Source of the DNA: Paenibacillus sophorae
GTDB lineage: Bacteria > Bacillota > Bacilli > Paenibacillales > Paenibacillaceae
DNA: 64,000 bases
Reading direction: 5' to 3'
Assembly: GCF_018966525.1 (NCBI RefSeq)
Contig: NZ_CP076607.1
Coordinates: forward strand, 3,224,001 to 3,288,000
The notes beneath the pieces are model-generated. The model did not search any database, had not been told where the DNA came from, and saw nothing but the letters and a program-made list of their open reading frames with translations. The translations under genes were made by a program, and so were the position numbers. Shown in pieces: positions 57,739 through 64,000 of this stretch; positions within the stretch are counted from its first letter, which is position 1, and every line of letters begins with the position of its first letter.

Positions 57739-58212
57739 ATGTCAGTTAGATTGGATAAAATGCAAGCCATTTATGGCGGTAATATTGAAAGTGTGCTTTT
57801 GAATGTTGATTTGGAAAATGGAGCTATCACAACAATTGGTGGTCTTGTTGATGGCAAGCGCGAAGTTGTGCAGGGTGCAACTCCAGTGAATGTTTCTATT
57901 GAAGAGATTCTATTGATTGCATCTCCTGAAATTGTATATGAGGCAGAAAAGCACAATATTCTTGACTTTGTAAATAAGGCTGGTAAGCCAGCACGAGCCT
58001 ATCACTATACTGTAGGTGATACAGTTACCATTACAGACGATATGATTGATGGCACTAGTGTTAAGAATCAATATTTGGTTCCCGAGAATGGTTCTGCGAA
58101 GTTGAAAGCTGTTGCCGATTTGTCGGGAGATGCTCGTTTCGCTGCACTGGTACTTGAAAAAGTTATGCTATATGGCGAACCTGCAACACGTTACAAAGTT
58201 CTCAAACACTAA
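57739..58212 (+). CDS. Head protein, probably decoration or capsid-associated
   Basis: A 157-residue protein just before the major capsid gene. Alternating beta pattern (ESVLLNVDLENGAITTIGGLVDGKREVVQGATPVN), ending VMLYGEPATRYKVLKH. Decoration or head-stabilising proteins often lie here and have this size. AAGGAGG precedes the ATG. The call is positional. Confidence 0.6.
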   Translation: MSVRLDKMQAIYGGNIESVLLNVDLENGAITTIGGLVDGKREVVQGATPVNVSIEEILLIASPEIVYEAEKHNILDFVNKAGKPARAYHYTVGDTVTITDDMIDGTSVKNQYLVPENGSAKLKAVADLSGDARFAALVLEKVMLYGEPATRYKVLKH

Positions 58213-58250
58213 AAATAAAAATAAATAATATAATGGAGTGAGTATAATAA

Positions 58251-59237
58251 ATGCGTAATAACAAACTTATTCAACTGGGCATTGACCTTTCTAAAGGCAC
58301 AACCGGAAATTATTCGACAGAAGAGGCGAATGATAAGCTTCGAGAATCTTTGAATAAATTAATGGGTTCTGAGGATGGCAAGTTTAATGCAAAAGCATTT
58401 CGTAAGAACAAAATTGAAATTTTTGAAATCCTAGAAGAAGTAATTGATGCTAGAGTCGAAGAAGGACTCAAAGATCAGTTTGAACAATTTGTCGATTATC
58501 GTTCTGTGAAATTTGGTGATAAACTCTCTTTTCTACCTGAAACTGATGAACTGTTTGAGGTCGCAGAAATTGCTGGAGGAACTAACAACCTCAATCGTCA
58601 ACGTCTCACGTATGGTCGCCCATATCAAATTACAACTGGATGGGAAGGCGTTAAGATTTATGAAGAACTTGAACGCTTCCTAGCTGGTTACATTGATTGG
58701 GTAAAATTGGTTGACAAAGTGGAGCGTTCCTTTAAAAGAGAAATTACTGAAAAGATTTTTACTGCGATTAAAGCTGCGTATAACGCCCTGTCTGCTCCAT
58801 ATAGATATGGTGGCGCTTGGGACATTGATCAATTCGATACCCTTGTTTCTCATGTTGAGGCAGTTAGTGGATTGAAGCCAATGGTAATTGGTACACGAAA
58901 AGCCGTCCGTAAAGCAGTTCCTGAATTCATTTCAGATAAAATGAAAGACGAACGCAATCAAGATGGATACTTTAAGACTATCGATGGAATTACTTTTGGT
59001 ATTATTCCACAAGCTCATAAAATTGGTTCAACTGATTTTGCAATTGATGACGATTTCTTGCTTGTGTTGCCGAACGGCGATGAAAAGATTGTGAAGTTCG
59101 TCATGGAGGGCGAAGCATTGATTGAAGATGGCGAAGGTAAAACTAATGCCGACGACTCTAAAGAATATAGTGTCCGTAAGAAATTTGGTATTGGTGTTGA
59201 GACAACAGCAAAATACGGCGTATATATTCTAGAGTAA
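58251..59237 (+). CDS. Major capsid protein
   Basis: A 328-residue protein in the usual order portal-protease-decoration-capsid. An N-terminal charged helix region (residues about 1-80, FNAKAFRKNKIEIFEILEEVIDARVEEGLKDQFEQF) is followed by the HK97-like core (FEVAEIAGGTNNLNRQRLTYGRPYQITTGWEGVKIYEELERF, GLKPMVIGTRKAVRKAV) and C-terminal VRKKFGIGVETTAKYGVYILE. Codon use and a good GGAGTGAG site suggest high expression. The motif AAAATAAAAATAAATAATAT lies in front (58212-58231). Confidence 0.85.
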   Translation: MRNNKLIQLGIDLSKGTTGNYSTEEANDKLRESLNKLMGSEDGKFNAKAFRKNKIEIFEILEEVIDARVEEGLKDQFEQFVDYRSVKFGDKLSFLPETDELFEVAEIAGGTNNLNRQRLTYGRPYQITTGWEGVKIYEELERFLAGYIDWVKLVDKVERSFKREITEKIFTAIKAAYNALSAPYRYGGAWDIDQFDTLVSHVEAVSGLKPMVIGTRKAVRKAVPEFISDKMKDERNQDGYFKTIDGITFGIIPQAHKIGSTDFAIDDDFLLVLPNGDEKIVKFVMEGEALIEDGEGKTNADDSKEYSVRKKFGIGVETTAKYGVYILE

Positions 59238-59301
59238 TTTTCTGTAGTGGGGAAAGAGTTATCTTTCCTCACTGTATCAAAATGAAAGGAATGATCAAGA
59301 A

Positions 59302-59772
59302 ATGGCACAACGAACTAATAAAACTAAATTAGAAGAAAGCTCTCTTGTTTACGTAGTAAGTAATTTTGATGGAGTGCTTACATATAAATGTCCTCGTTCT
59401 GGTGAATCTTGGCTTTTTAAAAATCATGGCGCTAGTGACACTATGACAGTTGGACAACTAAGAACTATGCTTTCTCAAAAGCCCAAGTATATTGAAAAAG
59501 GCTGGATTAAGGTTGACAATGAAGAAGTGGTTCAATTCTTAAATATTTCTAAATATGTAAAAAACACATTGACCAAAGACGATTTTGAGCGACTGTTTGA
59601 AGAAGATCCAGAAAAAATTGAAGAAGTCCTAACTGGTTTAGATAGTGATTATTCAAAAATTTCTGCTTTTGATTTGGCTAGAAATAAATATGTCAATGGG
59701 AAACTTAGAGATCATTTTGTTATTAGAGCAATCGAGAAGAGTCTTGGTCAAAAATTAGACCCGAATTCTTAA
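59302..59772 (+). CDS. Uncharacterised head-region protein
   Basis: A 156-residue protein following the capsid gene. The N-terminal half is beta-rich (SSLVYVVSNFDGVLTYKCPRSGESWLFKNHGASDTMTVGQL), the second half helical (KDDFERLFEEDPEKIEEVLTGLD). Position suggests a head completion or connector role, but no family is recognised. GAAAGGAATG precedes it. Confidence 0.6.
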   Translation: MAQRTNKTKLEESSLVYVVSNFDGVLTYKCPRSGESWLFKNHGASDTMTVGQLRTMLSQKPKYIEKGWIKVDNEEVVQFLNISKYVKNTLTKDDFERLFEEDPEKIEEVLTGLDSDYSKISAFDLARNKYVNGKLRDHFVIRAIEKSLGQKLDPNS

Positions 59773-59784
59773 GGAGGGTTTGTT

Positions 59785-60201
59785 TTGGCTACAAACTTTG
59801 AAGAGGTATACGATGCATTCTTGAGTCAGATTAATGATGCGAAATTTATGAATACAGATGAAGACAACTTGCTTAAATACAGATATCTTCTAAATAGTAT
59901 TGCTCGATTTCCTAAGTGCATGGTTAATTTAAAAAAGCGTTCAGAGACCAGCTTTGATGAAGAATTGACGGATCAGGACATCCTCATACTTAGTAATTTA
60001 ATGGTTATTGAATATCTTTCTCCTAAAATTATTTCGCTCAAAAATCTGGAACAGACAATGAGTACGAAGGATTTTTCCATGACTTCTCAGGCGGCGCATT
60101 TAAAACAATTGTCCGACATTAAGAAAGACAAGCAGAATGAAGTCAATAAGCTATTGATTGATTATACATATTTGAATAGTGATTTGAGCAAATTACGATG
60201 A
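59785..60201 (+). CDS. Uncharacterised head-tail connector-region protein
   Basis: A 138-residue helical protein (ATNFEEVYDAFLSQINDAKFMNTDEDNLLKYRYLLNSIARFPKC), with a start TTG at 59785 behind AAGGAGGG. Size, helical content and location between capsid and tail genes fit a head-tail adaptor (gp15/gp6-like). Stop overlaps the next gene by four bases. Confidence 0.6.
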   Translation: MATNFEEVYDAFLSQINDAKFMNTDEDNLLKYRYLLNSIARFPKCMVNLKKRSETSFDEELTDQDILILSNLMVIEYLSPKIISLKNLEQTMSTKDFSMTSQAAHLKQLSDIKKDKQNEVNKLLIDYTYLNSDLSKLR

Positions 60202-61412
60202 GTTATTTAGATAAGTATAAAAGATACAATGAATCGCTTGGTAGAAGTGTTAAAGAAGAAAGAGAAGAAGATTCAAAGAGTTTCATATCCTCGGCCTTTA
60301 AAGATATCCCTAACTATGAAGAAGTGTACTTGAATGATAATGAAGAATTCTCAAGTGTGCAAATGATATCTGATGCAAAGATACCAACAACTAAAATTGT
60401 TGTTATGTATTCGAATACTACCATAAAATCTGGAGATTTATTGAAGAGACAAAATGGAGAAAGATGGATATGTCTAAGTTGTGACCCTAACTCTGTGTAC
60501 GATAAAGGAACAATTGAAAAGACCAACATCAACCTAAAATGGGTAGACGAAAATGGAATCGTTCAATCTCATCCATCTGTCCTCTACTTTAATGCTCGTT
60601 CAACTTCTGGCATTGATGAAGGAAACATAATGACTCTCCCTGATGGACGTAGACAGATTGTTTTGCAACGTAATGAACATACGCTTAAGTTAAAACGCGA
60701 CAAACGCTTTATTATTGGCGGTGAGGCATTTAAGGTAATCGACATTGATTATGTTAGTGATGAGGGATTGGTCAATCTAAGTTTGCAATCGTCTGGAGAC
60801 TTAAATCCTGCTAATGATAATTTAGAGTTAGGGATTGCAGACTATTACAATAATATAGCAGACTATAAGATTGAAATCTTAAACGGATCTTTTGCAACAA
60901 TTAGTAAAGATCAAACGCTTCAATTAAATGTTAATTTAACAAATAGAGATATCCCCGTTAAATCCCCCGTAATAGAATACCTCGTTAGTGACGCAGAAGT
61001 AGCTAATATTGATTTCAATGGATTAATTACACCAATTAAAACAGGTTCGATTTATGTTACTGCTACATACATGAATGTGTCTACACAAATTGAAGTAAGT
61101 ATAGCGGAATCAACTGCCTATGGATACACCTGTGAAATTATTGGCTCTGATGAAATTGCTAAAGGAATGACTAAATCCTATACTGTTAAATTTTATCGCA
61201 ACGGGGTTGAGTATCCAGATGAAAGTAATTTTACATTAACTGCTGATGATGGAGTGTCTAGTACCAATTTAGCGATCATTAGTTATCAAGATAGTGCGGA
61301 AAATATCTGTAAGGTTTCGGGACAAGCTTTGGGATATGTTAGATTGCATGTTTCAAATACTAATGGTTTATCCTCAACAAGCAAAAGATTAAGAATTAAA
61401 TCACTATTTTAA
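60198..61412 (+). CDS. Connector or neck protein with Ig-like (BIG2) domain
   Basis: A 404-residue protein. The first ~210 residues contain a beta-rich head-closure-like part (RQNGERWICLSCDPNSVYDKGTIEKTNINLKWVDENG; EHTLKLKRDKRFIIGGEAFKVIDIDYV). From about 225 follows a BIG2-type Ig fold (TLQLNVNLTNRDIPVKSPVIEYLVSDAEVANIDFNGLITPIKTGSIYVTATY), and then a second Ig-like segment (KGMTKSYTVKFYRNGVEYPDESNFTL). Ig domains on phage particles often bind cell-surface sugars. Start overlaps the previous stop. Confidence 0.75.
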   Translation: MSYLDKYKRYNESLGRSVKEEREEDSKSFISSAFKDIPNYEEVYLNDNEEFSSVQMISDAKIPTTKIVVMYSNTTIKSGDLLKRQNGERWICLSCDPNSVYDKGTIEKTNINLKWVDENGIVQSHPSVLYFNARSTSGIDEGNIMTLPDGRRQIVLQRNEHTLKLKRDKRFIIGGEAFKVIDIDYVSDEGLVNLSLQSSGDLNPANDNLELGIADYYNNIADYKIEILNGSFATISKDQTLQLNVNLTNRDIPVKSPVIEYLVSDAEVANIDFNGLITPIKTGSIYVTATYMNVSTQIEVSIAESTAYGYTCEIIGSDEIAKGMTKSYTVKFYRNGVEYPDESNFTLTADDGVSSTNLAIISYQDSAENICKVSGQALGYVRLHVSNTNGLSSTSKRLRIKSLF

Positions 61413-61438
61413 AAAAATAATTATAAGGAGAGTGAAAT

Positions 61439-61951
61439 ATGAGTCAAGCAATTATTCGATTTGGTGAACTTAAAGTTGAAAGTTTTGTCCAAGGAGTTAA
61501 TAATAACTGGCTTATTTACAGTGAATTGCCATTTTCAAAGCAACATTCAAGCGGTCTAGATGGTGATATTCTAATTGGAGCTACGCCAACAGTAGAAATT
61601 ATTGATGCTGATTTGGATGTTGCTGTTGATCCACAGTATGCTTATGCATATTCAATTTCTACCGACAATAAGCTGAAGATTGCATTTAATAAAACAAAGC
61701 ATCCAGATAAGGGTAGTGCGTTGGAAGCCCTAAAATGTATCAGTATCACCTATGAATTGGGGCATTTAACTCCTAATGGTGGATTGTACATTGCAATTTT
61801 CCGAAACTCTTTGGGTGAAGAAATCCATCGGACAACCCCAATTTCTCTAACTCAGTGTAATACTGTAATTTCAACCTTCAATGACACTCGTCAAATTGAT
61901 ACAGGTGGATATTTGAGATGTGAGGTAATTCCTGATTTTGTTGTAAGTTGA
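61439..61951 (+). CDS. Uncharacterised virion-region protein
   Basis: A 170-residue beta-rich protein (IIRFGELKVESFVQGVNNNWLIYSELPFSKQHSSGLDGDILIGATPTVEII ... YAYAYSISTDNKLKIAFNKTKH). GGAGAG precedes the ATG. Position between neck and tail completion genes suggests a head-tail joining role. Family not recognised. Confidence 0.58.
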   Translation: MSQAIIRFGELKVESFVQGVNNNWLIYSELPFSKQHSSGLDGDILIGATPTVEIIDADLDVAVDPQYAYAYSISTDNKLKIAFNKTKHPDKGSALEALKCISITYELGHLTPNGGLYIAIFRNSLGEEIHRTTPISLTQCNTVISTFNDTRQIDTGGYLRCEVIPDFVVS

Positions 61952-61962
61952 GGTGATTATGA

Positions 61963-62436
61963 GTGTCATTTCTAAAGGAAATAACCGATTATAAAAATAC
62001 TGTAATCAATCGAATATTAAGTGATTCGGATTTATGTAAAGCGATTTCTTATAACAGTAATGATTTTCTTAGTCAACCACATATCGAAGATACGTCTATG
62101 TTGATTTATAACAACATCTATCCATATAGATTTATTCCTGATATTAAGATTGAAGCCAAATCTTTTATTACTTTGTCTTGTACAGATTATAGGCCATCTG
62201 GCAATAGTTTTAAGAATGGGCTTTTAGGTATTTATATGTTTACTCATCGAGATTTGTTTAAAACAGACTATGGGTATACAAGAGTTGATTATGTATTGAG
62301 CAAGGTTGAGGAATTGATGAATTCCAAAAATGGAATTGGTATAGGGAGATTGTCCTTTAATTCTTTAAATGAGTTTGCTGTTAATGAAAAATTTCAGGGT
62401 TATGCATTGACTTATCGACCTGTGGATTTTAATTGA
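61963..62436 (+). CDS. Tail completion/terminator-type protein
   Basis: A 157-residue protein two genes before the tail tube. It starts at GTG 61963 (behind AGGTGAT): FLKEITDYKNTVINRILSDSDLCKAISY, followed by FIPDIKIEAKSFITLSC and RVDYVLSKVEELMNSKNGIG, an alpha/beta layout like tail terminator proteins. The stop overlaps the next start. Functional call is from position and size. Confidence 0.58.
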   Translation: MSFLKEITDYKNTVINRILSDSDLCKAISYNSNDFLSQPHIEDTSMLIYNNIYPYRFIPDIKIEAKSFITLSCTDYRPSGNSFKNGLLGIYMFTHRDLFKTDYGYTRVDYVLSKVEELMNSKNGIGIGRLSFNSLNEFAVNEKFQGYALTYRPVDFN

Positions 62437-63155
62437 TGGTTGAAATTAATAGGCTTGATGCATTTTTAGGTAATCCTTATATGTTGAATGGTATAAAGAT
62501 ATATTCCCCTACAATTAAGGAAGTATCTAATATCGGCCAAGAAACATATTACTGTCATCTAGTGCTGTCTTCGTTTGATAAAGAAAAAATACTTATTGAT
62601 TTATTAAAATTTGACATACATAAATATGAACAAATATGCAATGGAAATGACTATGAGGTATTAACCTCGCATCCTGGTATTAGAGACTATATTACCGAGT
62701 CATTGTCTTTTTTTACAAAAGAAGATGTTAAGTTTGAACCTGCTACTAATTCATTTCAAATTGGAGAAATGGGTTTTATTGATATAAATAATTATGTTGA
62801 TGTAGCAAATGTTATCAGAGAGCTTAATGGCAATTTATCTCAAGAACAGAATAATTTAAAGCCTTCTACAAATAAGGCAAAGCAAATGTTAGAGAAAATG
62901 ATGGCATTCTCAAAGAAGCAAGAAAGCAAGGAAGATTATCTCGACCTTAAAGACATTATATCTATCTTGTCTAGTGCTCCAGACAATGGGATCACTATTT
63001 TTAATGTTGGAGAATTAACCATCTATCAAGTATATGAACAGTTCGAAAGAGTTAATCTCAAGGAAAGCTTTATCAGACTACTACCTGTTTGGGCAAATGG
63101 TCATTTAGATAAAGATAGTAAATTACCAGAATGGATTACTAAAACAAAGTTTTAG
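62433..63155 (+). CDS. Uncharacterised tail-region protein
   Basis: A 240-residue mixed protein (MVEINRLDAFLGNPYMLNGIKIYSPTIKEVSNIGQETYYCHLVLSSFDKEKILIDLLKFD). The opening resembles proteins that anchor tail assembly in Firmicute siphophages and myophages, but I cannot assign a family. It overlaps the previous gene by four bases and precedes the tail tube gene by 45 bp. It may be a tail assembly chaperone-like component. Confidence 0.58.
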   Translation: MMVEINRLDAFLGNPYMLNGIKIYSPTIKEVSNIGQETYYCHLVLSSFDKEKILIDLLKFDIHKYEQICNGNDYEVLTSHPGIRDYITESLSFFTKEDVKFEPATNSFQIGEMGFIDINNYVDVANVIRELNGNLSQEQNNLKPSTNKAKQMLEKMMAFSKKQESKEDYLDLKDIISILSSAPDNGITIFNVGELTIYQVYEQFERVNLKESFIRLLPVWANGHLDKDSKLPEWITKTKF

Positions 63156-63199
63156 AATACATAAAAATTATGAGTACATACTTTAGGAGGATTTTATAA

Positions 63200-63979
63200 A
63201 TGCTAAACCTTGGACGTTACGGTTCTCGTAACAATCTAAATCTACAAATTTTTGATTTTGTTTCTTCTACTCCAATTATGACATTCGATTATGCTACAAC
63301 AACAACGAATGAATTTACTGGAGAAACTGTCTATGCCCGAGGCGGAGACGGTAACCCACGTCGAATTAGCTGGAGTGGTGATAAGGATTCTACACTTGCT
63401 GTAGAAACACAAGTATTTACACTACAACATCTAGCAATGCTGGCAGGAGAACCTATTGAGAAAGGTGCTCAAAATATTTACAAATCTCAAGTTGTTACTG
63501 TTGAAAGTGATGGATCTGGCGGTAAGAAAATTACACTCTCTAAGGCTCCTATTAACGGAACAGAAAGTGTGAAGGTGTTCAGTTATGTAAATGGTATTAT
63601 TTCTGAGCCGCAAACAGTGTCCAATGTTACTGGAAAGGATGTTACTCTTGACTCTGCTTCAACTATTCAAGTTGGACAAGATGTAGAAGTTTATTACCAA
63701 TTTACTGCTGCCAATGCAGCAAAGCTTTCCTACACTTCTAAAGGGTTCCCCGGTTATGTATGGATTGCTGGCGATACGCTTTATGCTGATGAAAAAGCTG
63801 GTGACGTAGTAGCTGTTCAACAGGTATTCCGTAAGGCCAAGCTTCAACCGAACTTCACCGTTACCTATTCACCTACAGGAGATCCAAGTTCTTTAAGTTT
63901 GACATTCGACTTGTTCCCTGTACTGGTTAATGGTCAAGAAGTTATGAAAGAAGAAATTATCTACGAAGATGAAGAATAA
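63200..63979 (+). CDS. Major tail tube protein
   Basis: A 259-residue beta-rich protein: MLNLGRYGSRNNLNLQIFDFVSSTPIMTFDYATTTTNEFTGETVYARGGDGNPRRISWSGDKDSTLAVETQVFTLQHLAMLAGEPI is typical of tail tube subunits of contractile or long non-contractile tails, with a mid-protein Ig-like insertion (TVESDGSGGKKITLSKAPINGTESVKVFSYVNGIISE). AGGAGG precedes the ATG. The following gene lies beyond the window. Confidence 0.8.
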   Translation: MLNLGRYGSRNNLNLQIFDFVSSTPIMTFDYATTTTNEFTGETVYARGGDGNPRRISWSGDKDSTLAVETQVFTLQHLAMLAGEPIEKGAQNIYKSQVVTVESDGSGGKKITLSKAPINGTESVKVFSYVNGIISEPQTVSNVTGKDVTLDSASTIQVGQDVEVYYQFTAANAAKLSYTSKGFPGYVWIAGDTLYADEKAGDVVAVQQVFRKAKLQPNFTVTYSPTGDPSSLSLTFDLFPVLVNGQEVMKEEIIYEDEE

Positions 63980-64000
63980 ATATAATTAAATTTATAAAGG

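Larger units (their letters stand above)
32860..64000. mobile_element. AT-rich prophage, left part (extends beyond window)
   Basis: It starts at the tRNA-derived repeat with a tyrosine integrase, continues through repressors, early genes, a signalling locus, recombinase, helicase and RNA polymerase, and ends in the window with packaging, head and tail genes in the standard order. GC content is about 30-35%, far lower than the host left of it. Virion genes look intact. Confidence 0.93.

Overview
The window looks like part of a Paenibacillus-type Firmicute chromosome. The first ~26 kb is moderately GC-rich and carries genes typical of that group: a YesM/YesN two-component system beside a carbohydrate ABC importer, a B. 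subtilis-like ywnA/ywnB pair, a NhaK-type antiporter and a PolY2-type polymerase. From about 32.9 kb to the right edge the sequence becomes strongly AT-rich and is a prophage that runs out of the window.

Layout. (1) 1-26.5 kb, chromosomal: a partial SGNH hydrolase, metallophosphoesterase, methionine aminopeptidase, YbaK-type deacylase, an Rrf2 regulator (ywnA-like) split from its partner reductase (ywnB-like) by a decayed TnpB element, MBL hydrolase, Na+/H+ antiporter plus GNAT, a two-subunit ThrE exporter, an SOS-type translesion polymerase operon, a complete sugar-uptake locus (YesN, YesM, binding protein, two permeases, intracellular GH66 enzyme), small enzymes, and a MarR/MFS efflux pair. 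(2) 26.5-32.9 kb, a scrapyard at tRNA-derived sites: a 40-bp tRNA 3'-half repeat at 27246 and again at 32860, a tRNA-Leu 3' end at 29533, and between them a glycosyltransferase, broken phage-type genes (including a YolD-like one), an ArsR/old-yellow-enzyme module, a terminase-small-like gene and HTH fragments. (3) 32.9-64 kb, prophage: tyrosine integrase next to the att-like repeat, two XRE regulators, a block of unrecognised early genes, an agr-like peptide signalling locus, a second divergent XRE switch, small membrane proteins, a second tyrosine-recombinase-like gene, a DECH helicase, a GC-rich noncoding island, a YonO-like single-chain RNA polymerase (DxDGD motif), then terminase, portal, protease/scaffold, capsid, connectors and tail tube.

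How it fits together. The most remarkable part is the phage locus at 39243-40952: an AgrC-like membrane sensor domain without a kinase, an AgrB peptidase with its catalytic His and Cys, a 47-residue AgrD whose ring residue is Ser rather than Cys, and a LytTR DNA-binding protein without a receiver domain. Together with several operator-like repeat arrays and an own RNA polymerase ahead of the late genes, this suggests a phage that listens to a cyclic-lactone peptide and controls its own late transcription. The order polymerase, terminase, portal recalls SP-beta-type phages, but integration and signalling are of different kinds. Functions are inferred from motifs read by eye; no database search was possible.
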